From contig PLSG01000321.1 in assembly GCA_003164155.1 (NCBI GenBank), positions 1 through 6,232 of the forward strand: 6,232 bases of DNA, written 5' to 3'. Shown here piece by piece: positions 1 to 6,232 of this stretch; the first letter of the stretch is position 1, and each line of letters opens with the position of its first letter. The notes under the pieces are model-generated. The model saw only the letters and a program-made list of their open reading frames with translations. It did not search any database and was not told the DNA's origin. The translations under genes were made by a program, and so were the position numbers. Origin of the DNA: Parachlamydiaceae bacterium (GTDB lineage Bacteria > Chlamydiota > Chlamydiia > Chlamydiales > Parachlamydiaceae).

Positions 1-71
1 AGGGCCTCATGAGATAGTATAGCGCATAAATACTGCCTTAGAGGTAAGAGCATCCTGAAACAGGGCCTCAT
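1..71 (+). repeat. 10-bp direct repeat AGGGCCTCAT (1-10 and 62-71)
   Basis: The same ten bases occur at 1-10 and 62-71, 61 bp apart. The first copy touches the window edge, so the repeat could be longer. The intervening 51 bp do not resemble the sequence after the second copy, so this is not a clear tandem duplication. The stretch 1-110 otherwise shows no intact gene, only the broken upstream edge of the large coding frame. Confidence 0.45.
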
Positions 72-149
72 AACCTTAAAAAAGGGAGAATCAGCAATCA
101 TAATTGTCGCAGACATGCAATTGTAATTGACGCAAAACAGCGAGAGAAG

Positions 150-2909
150 TTGTATTTAGCACTTGCTGAACAAACTTCCGTGCAAAAAATCTTCCATGCT
201 TTTGATCCTCAAGTGCAATTTTGGAGCGATCCCGCTTCTAATCGTTTTCAAATTATAGCATTGCCCTCTCATAACCTCACTATTCGCTGCGAAGGCACAA
301 AATATAAGCTGTTAGCGCCTTATGAAGGTTTTGAAGTGCTTCTCAATGAATTTTTATCGCGTGTAGCCCGCATACCAGGGGCGCTTATAATTCAAAATGA
401 GAAAAGCAAAAAAGTTTTATTGCCAGCTAATGAACTCTCAGATGATCCATTTACCCCTTCTCGTGCTGAAAGTTATGACAAGTCGTTAGTATTTAAAGAG
501 ATTTCCAACGAGCTGTTTCATGAATATAATGTGGATGAAACAGGACACCTTATTCCTTTAAACCGCGAGGCGGCATATCACCTGGCTTATGTGTATGTAA
601 TCCAGCGAAATTACGACGAAGCATTTAAACTCATAAGTAAAACTCCCCATTGGAATGAATTTAGCCACCAGGAATTGAAATGGCTCAATGCCATCATAAA
701 AACATCCAAGGATCTATTTGATCCTCGCGCTAACTCTATACGCATTCACGTGTATCTTCTTGGCCAAGAAAATTTAAAGAGAGCGCATACAACGGAGAAA
801 AACATCAGCTATGAGACGCTTAGGCTAGATCTACATGCTTATCTAAATTCCCTATCCGAACTTCCGCCTCTCTTTCTCATTTCACCTCAACGCATTCGCG
901 ATCAAGTGCCTTTCGCATACTATAGTCCTGAAGTTGACCGCTATTTAAAAATCGACTCTGGAGAAATGATAACTGCAACAAGTGTAATCCGAGTAGGGGA
1001 AAATAGGGTGCCTTCCGTTGAAGTTTTAACACATGCACTTAATAAAGCCTTAGAAAATGGAAGCTCTTATATATACAAAGATGCATTGTTGAAGCCTAAT
1101 AAAAACCCCGTATATTCGACGATTCCCTATCTAGAATTAATCATGGGTGATACCTATCTTACCAGAAGTTTCAGAGAGGTTTATTTAGCTGCGCATAAAG
1201 CGGATAGGTATGACCAAAAAAGTCATATGCAGACTTTGTTGAATTTATGCGCAAATCCCTTGGAAAGCGACTTGGTTTATTTTTTAAGGCAAGTTTTAGA
1301 CAAGCCAGAAAACTTTCCCGAACCCGATGTGCTTTTAGCATGGGACTCCTATTCGACGACCTCAAATGTCGAAATCACTGAAAAATTGGTTAGACAAATA
1401 ACGTCTTTTCCATCTACAGAGAGGCAATATGACAACGATTACAGCGGATATGTCGCCGCAAAAACAGTCACAGCAACGGAACCGACAATGCGTCATGCAG
1501 AGGTTGAATTAAAGGAAAACAGTGAAAGTGCTGAAGTAACCACCGCCGAAATTTTAGCTCAATACTCCACGCCAGAAAAAATGTCAAGCCTATGGGCTCC
1601 CCGATACCGCTTACTCCACTCCGTACAGGCTAAATTTCAAACAAAAATTGCAGAAATATTTATTCCCACCCCGGCGATCGAGACTCAGAAAAAAGCGTCT
1701 GATGAAAAAGAGTCTAAAGAAAACATGTCTTTAAGCGACCGCATTAGGGCAATCAATGCTACAGAAAAGAATTCGGTCACCGAAGAAGCGCTGCTCAGTC
1801 TTGAGGCGGATATAAAATTCTTCCAAGCTCAGGATAAGGGGATCCATTATATAGCCAGAGACTTACTCGGGGTACAAACGTTGATGGCTGATACTGAAAA
1901 AGAAATCAAAGCCTTAAAGATGTTGGAAGAGAAGACTAAAGCCTGCATTGAAGAGCTGGGAAATAAACCATCCCCAGATAGACGAGAAGAGCTTGCTAAC
2001 CAGCTGGGAATTTCAGCACAGCTGCAAACTAAAATGCAGGTAAAACATTTTCTTATCCCCTATTTAAGGAGAAATCCGCTCGACTTCCAGGCACGCAATC
2101 CGCATTTAAGCCAAGAAGACGCCAAGTTATTACATGACGAGATGGGACAATTCCTATTGATTGCAACCCAGAAGCAAAAATTAGAAAGATCCCATAAAGC
2201 TCTTAAAAGCTATCTAGAAGTAGCACAAAAAAAAATGCCAGATGAAGATCTTTTGCGAGATTATGCCCAAACAGCTTGGAGTGAAATGCATGCAAAAAGA
2301 GATTACGATATGCGAGAGCATCCTGAATACCTCATTTACGAATACTGCCGAGATCTATCCTTGCGAAAAGAACAGGTAATGGGGATAGATACCCTCACCG
2401 ATGTACGTACAAGGCCTGTCCAACAAATGGTGATGGGTGGGGGAAAAACGGATATTATGGCTTTCTTGATCGCATTAACAAAAGCCGATGGCAAAAATCT
2501 ATCGATGATGCTTGTACCTACAGAGTTGTTTGCCGACTTTTCACATATCATGGAAACCCAAGGTTTTTTATTTGATAAAGAGATCAGATGCATAGATTGG
2601 GATGATGTTTCTGAAAAGGGATTGGATGCGATCTATAAAGAGCTTGTCGATATCTGTGAAAACAAAAAAATCCTGATTGCTACCGATACCGAAATGAAGC
2701 GTTTCTTCCTAGCTGCTCAGCTTGCTCTAATTAAAGGCACCTCACTCGAAAAATTCCGCAAGATAAAGCAACTTTTAAAAACCTGCGCACACCCAACCAT
2801 AGATGAAATCCACCAACAAGATAGCCGACATGACTATCGGATAGCCGTTGGGGATCCTACTCAAATCGATTCCCGTTACTTAAACATCAGCGTCATGCTG
2901 TATGAATAA
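150..2909 (+). CDS. N-proximal fragment of DUF3638-type protein with Walker A-like GGGKT and DEIH box
   Basis: This 919-residue open segment can be numbered from a TTG at 150, but that start is not convincing. No ATG lies upstream in frame, the purine-rich GAGAGAAG abuts the TTG without spacing, and family-like sequence (HAIVIDAKQREK) precedes it. Residues about 140-165 form a TPR-like helical pair (YVYVIQRNYDEAF). A charged, linker-like stretch lies near 513-525, and charged helices that may form a coiled coil lie near 579-605. The ATPase entry begins with EYCRDLSLRKEQ at 731-742. It is followed by QQMVMGGGKT at 758-767 (K766 and T767 in the phosphate-binding position), KADG at 778-781, a motif Ia-like LVPTELF at 788-794, and DEIH at 885-888 as the Walker B/motif II equivalent. 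The segment stops 31 codons after DEIH, so it lacks the second half of a helicase-type motor and could not be an active ATPase alone. Cytoplasmic by default: no signal peptide or membrane segment is apparent. Confidence 0.75.
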   Translation: MYLALAEQTSVQKIFHAFDPQVQFWSDPASNRFQIIALPSHNLTIRCEGTKYKLLAPYEGFEVLLNEFLSRVARIPGALIIQNEKSKKVLLPANELSDDPFTPSRAESYDKSLVFKEISNELFHEYNVDETGHLIPLNREAAYHLAYVYVIQRNYDEAFKLISKTPHWNEFSHQELKWLNAIIKTSKDLFDPRANSIRIHVYLLGQENLKRAHTTEKNISYETLRLDLHAYLNSLSELPPLFLISPQRIRDQVPFAYYSPEVDRYLKIDSGEMITATSVIRVGENRVPSVEVLTHALNKALENGSSYIYKDALLKPNKNPVYSTIPYLELIMGDTYLTRSFREVYLAAHKADRYDQKSHMQTLLNLCANPLESDLVYFLRQVLDKPENFPEPDVLLAWDSYSTTSNVEITEKLVRQITSFPSTERQYDNDYSGYVAAKTVTATEPTMRHAEVELKENSESAEVTTAEILAQYSTPEKMSSLWAPRYRLLHSVQAKFQTKIAEIFIPTPAIETQKKASDEKESKENMSLSDRIRAINATEKNSVTEEALLSLEADIKFFQAQDKGIHYIARDLLGVQTLMADTEKEIKALKMLEEKTKACIEELGNKPSPDRREELANQLGISAQLQTKMQVKHFLIPYLRRNPLDFQARNPHLSQEDAKLLHDEMGQFLLIATQKQKLERSHKALKSYLEVAQKKMPDEDLLRDYAQTAWSEMHAKRDYDMREHPEYLIYEYCRDLSLRKEQVMGIDTLTDVRTRPVQQMVMGGGKTDIMAFLIALTKADGKNLSMMLVPTELFADFSHIMETQGFLFDKEIRCIDWDDVSEKGLDAIYKELVDICENKKILIATDTEMKRFFLAAQLALIKGTSLEKFRKIKQLLKTCAHPTIDEIHQQDSRHDYRIAVGDPTQIDSRYLNISVMLYE
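2907..2909 (+). other. In-frame nonsense codon (TAA) splitting the large gene
   Basis: The codon falls between SVMLYE and LIYDPFIKNRV in one unbroken frame. The flanking residues make a continuous family-like stretch, so a single substitution to TAA in a sense codon (for example AAA, GAA, CAA or TTA) explains it. It is not next to a homopolymer run, which makes a simple indel-type read error less likely. No recoding element is visible, and TAA is not a selenocysteine or pyrrolysine codon. Confidence 0.8.
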
Positions 2910-2966
2910 CTCATTTATGATCCTTTCATTAAGAATCGCGTTTTCTTTGACTTTTGTCCGATAGAT

Positions 2967-5621
2967 TTGCGCTCACTCACAGCAAAACTATTCACACCGC
3001 CTTTATCTGAAGAAATCAAAGTCCACCTCATTGAGAGCCTCCTAAAAGAATTGTCTGAACGCTATTCCGATTTATTGGCAGTAAGAGAAAAACATGAAGA
3101 GATTGTGCGGTTTCTCTTAGAAAATCCAGGGGGAAGCAGCACATTGCCCGATTTTTCAACCCTCATCAGCCGAGATAAAGCCCCAGAGCGCATAGAAAAC
3201 CTCAATCAGATTCTGTGTTTCATTAAGGGAGAAATGGATATCCTCTCAGATACTCTTTCTAAACGGGTCAATGAACGCTATGGTTTATTTCCGTCTTCCG
3301 ACCCCAAGAAAAAGACATCCGTCCTAGCAGGCCCCTTTAAAAGCGCGCAATCACCTAACTTGGGTTCTCAGTTTGGAAATTACATGGAATACATCAATTA
3401 CACCATTCAAGCCATTAAAATCCATGGCATTCCGGTGGACGCCTTTGATGAGGAGATTTTGCGCATGCTAAGTGATTATCAAAAAGAATTAGATAATGGA
3501 GTTCCACAAAATGCGTCTAAAGCGTTACTAGAGTATCAATCCTTAGTGGGAGAAAGATATGTTAAATCTCATCCTCTATCTGTGCTCAAAAGTCAAAAAG
3601 TGCGTGAGGATTTACTGCCTCTATTGAATAAAGAGCGCTCCTTCTGTAATAATTTCCTCGAAAAGTATATTTTGTCCACCATTCGCCAGCATACTCAAGT
3701 GCTTATTTGCGACTCTCAGACGTTATTTGGGCGCTTTGCACGTCCGCATGGGTATACAGGCACACCGACGGCCGAATTAGGCTTAAAATTTGCTGTCAAA
3801 AAAACTGCTGGCACAGATGGTCAAGTCATTTCCCTCGTAGAAAAAAATAGCAAAGACAAACTTCTCCTTCTATCTGACACAGCTACCCAAGAAGAACAAT
3901 TAATAACCTTGCTTGCACAACCCAACCAAACACAGTTTAAGGCTTTGGTGGATGTGGGGGCGCTATTTAAAGACCTCCCCCCAAGAAGGGTTGCCGAGAT
4001 TATTCTAGCTGCTCGTCTAGATTTGAAGGTAGTTACCTATTACGAAAACTCCCCTCAAGGTTCTATAGAGAGGATGCTTAAGCGAAATAAGACCGATCAG
4101 CTTCCAGAAGAGGTAGATAAAAATGCCCTATTTGTATTCTTCGGCCAGACGCAGCGCACCGGCGTAAATAAAATTTTACTTTCTACTGCCCATTTTTTTA
4201 TCACCACACATTGCGATGTGACTTACACTGACCTCTCACAAGGTGCTATGAGAGCTAGAGGCCTGGCTAAAGGGCAGAAGCTGCATTTTGTAGCGCTCAC
4301 TTCTTTTGGAAAAACAGTTTCGGAGCGATTTAATAAAAAAGCTGATGCTGTTGACCTCTGTCTGTTCTCTAGAATAGAAGATGCGCAAAAATCGGCCGCT
4401 AACAACCCTCTGTGTGTGCAACAACAAATGCGCGAGATAGCTATTAGTTCGATAGAATCTTACCTAGATAAAATTCCTGCCTCAGATGCAGCAACACCCG
4501 CTCACACAGCCCTTGCTCAGCTTTTGCTCACCAAAACAGGTATTAATCCCGTACTTCAATGTGGAACACCAGAGCAATTGTTAGTCCTTAAAGATGCCCT
4601 GGCAGAGTTTGCCAAACAAGTCTTAAAACCGCTTACTCAATGGCATGCACAATACAAGGGCGCTTTAAATGAGACTTACGTCTCATTAATTGAGCCTAAA
4701 GCAATTAGGGAACAGCTTGATGCCATTATAAAAGAAATCCTTAAACAAAAAAAATATTTTAAAGAAAAAATCCCTGTTTCTTCTGCCTTGGATAAAGGTT
4801 CCGAAGTTAATGTGAAGAAAGATGAAAAAAAAGAGCAAGATAAAAAAGTAGACCTTGAAATGCAGGTGGGAATGCAACAGCCCTACAAATTTCCAATCGG
4901 GAATAGGCCCCTTTCATTGTCTGAGGCGATGAGCTTCAATGATTCTCCAAGTCAATCCGAAATGGACTTAAAAGAATATCAAGCAGCTAGGGAGAGTAAA
5001 AGTCGGGGGAGTAGCAGTCTGGGCTGTTGGAGAGAACCTCCGCGCTTATTGTATCTGAATAATGCCACCAAAAAGAAAGGTTGTATTTTTGATGAAAATT
5101 TGCTCAGCTCTGCTGATTTTGCATTCACAGCTGAGGGCGATCAACCATTTGAAGCTCCTTCTAAACCAGTTGGGCAATGCCTCATCATGCGCAGCCGCAC
5201 AGATCCATCCAAAGTCAAGATGATTTTACTTACCGAGGTAGAAGCTGCCCAAATGGAAGAGGAACTCACGGCAGGTTTTGAGTCGAAGGAGTATGAATGC
5301 TGCCTGTACTATCCTTCGATTGACTATGCCTATCCAAAGAGCTTAGACAAGTTAGAGGATAATCAGCAATTCGAGCGCTTATGTATGCAATACTATCTTC
5401 TGGCGGGTACACGGCATTTCTCGGATACCTATCGGAAGCTGCTAAAAGAGTGGCTGAACGCTCAACCCGATGTGGATGCCTTTGAAATTTTTTATTTAAA
5501 TGCCATGAGCGAAGAGGAGCAATTATTGCAGGCATACCCCAAGTCTTTCATCAAAGAGTGCTTAGATGAAATCCGAGCTATACGCGGGAGAAGCGCCCAG
5601 CTAACAAAAAAAAGCTTTTAA
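2967..5621 (+). CDS. C-proximal fragment of DUF3638-type protein with helicase-like second-lobe motifs
   Basis: This 884-residue open segment is the in-frame continuation of the preceding one. It can be numbered from a TTG at 2967, but no Shine-Dalgarno sequence precedes that codon and the first in-frame ATG is near 3234, so independent translation is doubtful. Motifs in order: GYTGTP at 262-267, which matches the family's conserved G-F/Y-S/T-G-T signature and resembles a helicase motif III; LVDVGAL at 327-333; VVTYYE near 355; FFGQTQRTGVN at 391-401, a degraded version of the family's acidic TRG motif; and QGAMRARGLAKGQ at 425-437, the arginine-finger-like motif VI. A lysine/glutamate-rich disordered linker lies near 617-627. 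It leads to a C-terminal region from about 690 onward (PRLLYLNN, KPVGQCLIMRS, YYLLAGTRHF) that I take to be a conserved family tail of unknown function. It ends by overlapping stop codons with the converging gene. Confidence 0.75.
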   Translation: MRSLTAKLFTPPLSEEIKVHLIESLLKELSERYSDLLAVREKHEEIVRFLLENPGGSSTLPDFSTLISRDKAPERIENLNQILCFIKGEMDILSDTLSKRVNERYGLFPSSDPKKKTSVLAGPFKSAQSPNLGSQFGNYMEYINYTIQAIKIHGIPVDAFDEEILRMLSDYQKELDNGVPQNASKALLEYQSLVGERYVKSHPLSVLKSQKVREDLLPLLNKERSFCNNFLEKYILSTIRQHTQVLICDSQTLFGRFARPHGYTGTPTAELGLKFAVKKTAGTDGQVISLVEKNSKDKLLLLSDTATQEEQLITLLAQPNQTQFKALVDVGALFKDLPPRRVAEIILAARLDLKVVTYYENSPQGSIERMLKRNKTDQLPEEVDKNALFVFFGQTQRTGVNKILLSTAHFFITTHCDVTYTDLSQGAMRARGLAKGQKLHFVALTSFGKTVSERFNKKADAVDLCLFSRIEDAQKSAANNPLCVQQQMREIAISSIESYLDKIPASDAATPAHTALAQLLLTKTGINPVLQCGTPEQLLVLKDALAEFAKQVLKPLTQWHAQYKGALNETYVSLIEPKAIREQLDAIIKEILKQKKYFKEKIPVSSALDKGSEVNVKKDEKKEQDKKVDLEMQVGMQQPYKFPIGNRPLSLSEAMSFNDSPSQSEMDLKEYQAARESKSRGSSSLGCWREPPRLLYLNNATKKKGCIFDENLLSSADFAFTAEGDQPFEAPSKPVGQCLIMRSRTDPSKVKMILLTEVEAAQMEEELTAGFESKEYECCLYYPSIDYAYPKSLDKLEDNQQFERLCMQYYLLAGTRHFSDTYRKLLKEWLNAQPDVDAFEIFYLNAMSEEEQLLQAYPKSFIKECLDEIRAIRGRSAQLTKKSF

Positions 5622-6073
5622 TTTTTGGAGGTTCGAGTAGCTATCCTTGCCCGACTCATGCGCTCACGAAGGCCACCGTGTTTTAGAAATTCCTTTTCTA
5701 ATGCTTGAAGTTGCCGATCGAGTAAGTAAGTGGTGACTTTGATTAATCCGATAATCACATTCGCACAAATTGCAGGGTCTGGGTTTTCGATGCCTTTCCT
5801 AAAGGTTTCATATGTCGCGGGGGAGGCCTGATTTAATTCGCGCAAGCGCTTGACATAAGAGCTGTTCTTGTCCCATTCGGTTAGTTTTTTTATGCGAAGA
5901 AAATCGCGGTAGTCGATTAGAAGTTCTTCAAGGCTTGCTCTAGCAACGCTCGTTAGTTTGAGTTCAAATTCCTTGGAAGTTCCCGAGGCAGCGCTAGCTT
6001 CTGCTATGTTTTGCTTGCCAGAGCGTGCAGCCTGAACCATCTGATCAATAGTGCGGTCTTGTTTAGAAAACAA
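5618..6073 (-). CDS. Main open segment of the four-helix-bundle suffix protein
   Basis: This is the 151-residue part left open after the frameshift, countable from a TTG at 6073-6071 (read as LFSKQDR in the full protein). That TTG is not a credible natural start: GGCAGG sits directly against it, and the residues upstream in the same frame (KAEIVYDATIYFTGR) belong to the first helix of the fold. The segment keeps helices 2-4 of the bundle and the entire suffix region, but lacks the N-terminal GGYKTLLSYQ portion. If the frameshift is real, the product would start inside the bundle and probably not fold normally. If it is a read error, this is simply the bulk of a normal gene. Its stop codon overlaps the stop of the convergent large gene. 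Confidence 0.75.
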   Translation of the reverse strand: MFSKQDRTIDQMVQAARSGKQNIAEASAASGTSKEFELKLTSVARASLEELLIDYRDFLRIKKLTEWDKNSSYVKRLRELNQASPATYETFRKGIENPDPAICANVIIGLIKVTTYLLDRQLQALEKEFLKHGGLRERMSRARIATRTSKN

Positions 6074-6192
6074 CCTGCCAGTGAAATAGATTGTTGCATC
6101 GTAAACAATCTCGGCTTTTGGTAAGAAAGTAGGGTTTTATAACCCCCGTGTGCCGGAATAAAATGATTGGGGCTTGGGTTTTGGTTTGGCAT
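5618..6192 (-). pseudogene. Four-helix-bundle protein with C-terminal suffix domain (S23/IVP type), frameshifted
   Basis: The gene starts at the ATG at 6192-6190, behind an AAAGGA ribosome binding site, and reads MPNQNPSPNHFIPAHGGYKTLLSY. At the A-tract at 6119-6116 the correct frame is lost; in the next frame the protein continues KAEIVYDATIYFTGRLFSKQDRTIDQMVQ and so on. Restoring one A (A4 to A5) gives SYQKAEIVYD and a protein of about 191 residues. The core (DQMVQAARSGKQNIAEAS, then ELKLTSVARASLEELLIDYRDFL) matches bacterial four-helix-bundle proteins of the 23S-rRNA-intervening-sequence (S23) class. The C-terminus (LIKVTTYLLDRQLQALEKEF, GGLRERMSRAR) matches the 'four helix bundle suffix' subgroup. 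Members are small helical bundles, and the relative Avd from diversity-generating retroelements forms a pentamer; the function of this subgroup is unknown. The usual Gly in NIAEG is Ala here. The missing base could be a true mutation or a homopolymer sequencing error. Confidence 0.8.
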
Positions 6193-6197
6193 ATATT

Positions 6198-6203
6198 CCT
6201 TTC
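6198..6203 (-). promoter_or_regulatory. Ribosome binding site of the four-helix-bundle gene
   Basis: On the minus strand the sequence GAAAGGA-ATAT-ATG places an AGGA core four bases before the ATG at 6192-6190. The spacing is short but workable. It supports that ATG as the original start, rather than the internal TTG at 6073. Confidence 0.55.
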
Positions 6204-6207
6204 AGTG

Positions 6208-6232
6208 AAAGGGACAAAAGGGACAAAAGGGA
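6208..6232. repeat. 9-bp tandem repeat GGGACAAAA at the window edge
   Basis: The unit GGGACAAAA occurs at 6211-6219 and 6220-6228, followed by a partial GGGA at 6229-6232 and preceded by AAA at 6208-6210. The array is cut off by the end of the window, so its copy number is unknown. It lies directly upstream of the four-helix-bundle gene on its 5' side (read there as TCCCTTTTG repeats). It may be a simple repeat in the leader or the edge of a repeated element. Confidence 0.7.

Larger units (their letters stand above)
48..5621 (+). pseudogene. Giant DUF3638-type helicase-like ATPase gene, truncated at the N-terminus and split by an in-frame TAA
   Basis: One reading frame stays open from just after a stop at 45-47 to the TAA at 5619-5621, broken only by a TAA at 2907-2909, for about 1856 residues in total. 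Both sides of the stop are in the same frame. The codons between 2910 and 2966 read LIYDPFIKNRVFFDF and then continue into the second segment, as expected for one protein. The ATPase motifs run in order across the break: LRKEQ, GGGKT, DEIH, [stop], GYTGTP, LVDVGA, RTG, QGAMRARG. This order matches the DUF3638 family of very large proteins in fungi, oomycetes and some amoeba-associated bacteria. The family's biochemical role is not established; automatic 'ubiquitinyl hydrolase' labels on fungal members should not be carried over. There is no ATG or convincing ribosome binding site at the 5' end, and family members are usually much longer, so N-terminal sequence is probably missing. A split but expressed gene, or an assembly error at the stop, are the alternatives. 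Confidence 0.8.

Noticed and set aside
37..72. tRNA-like D-arm (TTAGAGGTAAGAGCA) and CCTG-AAA-CAGG hairpin
   Set aside because: There is no 7-base anticodon loop, no TTCGA-type T-arm and no acceptor stem; the hairpin has only four pairs.
100..130. AATTG...CAATT inverted repeat as an operator
   Set aside because: Only five pairs around an 11-base spacer in A/T-rich sequence, and it lies inside the open coding frame.
2907..2909. Programmed stop-codon readthrough or recoding
   Set aside because: The codon is TAA followed by CTC, with no evident downstream structure; selenocysteine and pyrrolysine use TGA and TAG.
5266..5535. Antisense open frame (89 codons), and similar ones at 1171-1365, 2336-2593, 4223-4427 and 4686-4877
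   Set aside because: They lie wholly within the well-supported plus-strand coding sequence, show no family-like motifs and have low-complexity or improbable composition.
5604..5626. A-rich/T-rich palindrome around AAAAGCTTTT at the gene junction as a bidirectional terminator
   Set aside because: The stem is made of A-T pairs around AGCT with no GC-rich stem or loop, and it lies inside the coding ends; too weak to call.
6115..6120. Programmed -1 frameshift in the four-helix-bundle gene
   Set aside because: The site C-CAA-AAG is not a classic X-XXY-YYZ slippery heptamer, and proteins of this family do not need frameshifting as far as I know; mutation or read error is simpler.

Overview
The window looks bacterial: long uninterrupted reading, no introns, low-to-moderate G+C, and a bacterial four-helix-bundle gene. 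The main gene resembles the very large DUF3638-type proteins I associate with environmental chlamydiae (Parachlamydia/Waddlia/Simkania-like) and, more distantly, with fungi and oomycetes. A chlamydia-related host is therefore my best guess, but it is inference from family distribution and was not tested.

Layout. Positions 1-147 hold no intact gene. They contain a 10-bp direct repeat and the damaged upstream edge of the main gene. Positions 48-5621 (+) are one continuous reading frame interrupted by a single in-frame TAA at 2907-2909, giving two open segments (150-2909 and 2967-5621). The 19 codons after the stop read on in the same frame with family-like sequence, so this is one gene cut by a nonsense codon rather than two genes. 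The two segments share one set of helicase-like ATPase motifs. Segment 1 carries the Walker A-like GGGKT and a DEIH box. Segment 2 carries GYTGTP, LVDVGA, a degraded TRG-type motif and an arginine-rich QGAMRARG motif.

Positions 5618-6192 (-) encode a four-helix-bundle (S23/23S-rRNA-intervening-sequence type) protein with the C-terminal 'four helix bundle suffix' region. It is also damaged: one base is missing from an A-tract (T4 at 6116-6119 on the + strand), which separates the N-terminal ~40 residues from the rest. It converges tail to tail on the main gene, and their stop codons overlap. Upstream of it the window ends in a 9-bp tandem repeat.

Taken together, this looks like a decaying accessory locus: an ATPase pseudogene already missing its N-terminal part, next to a frameshifted small gene. 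I do not see evidence for an intact new system. The most informative points are the exact lesions and the helicase-like architecture of the large protein.
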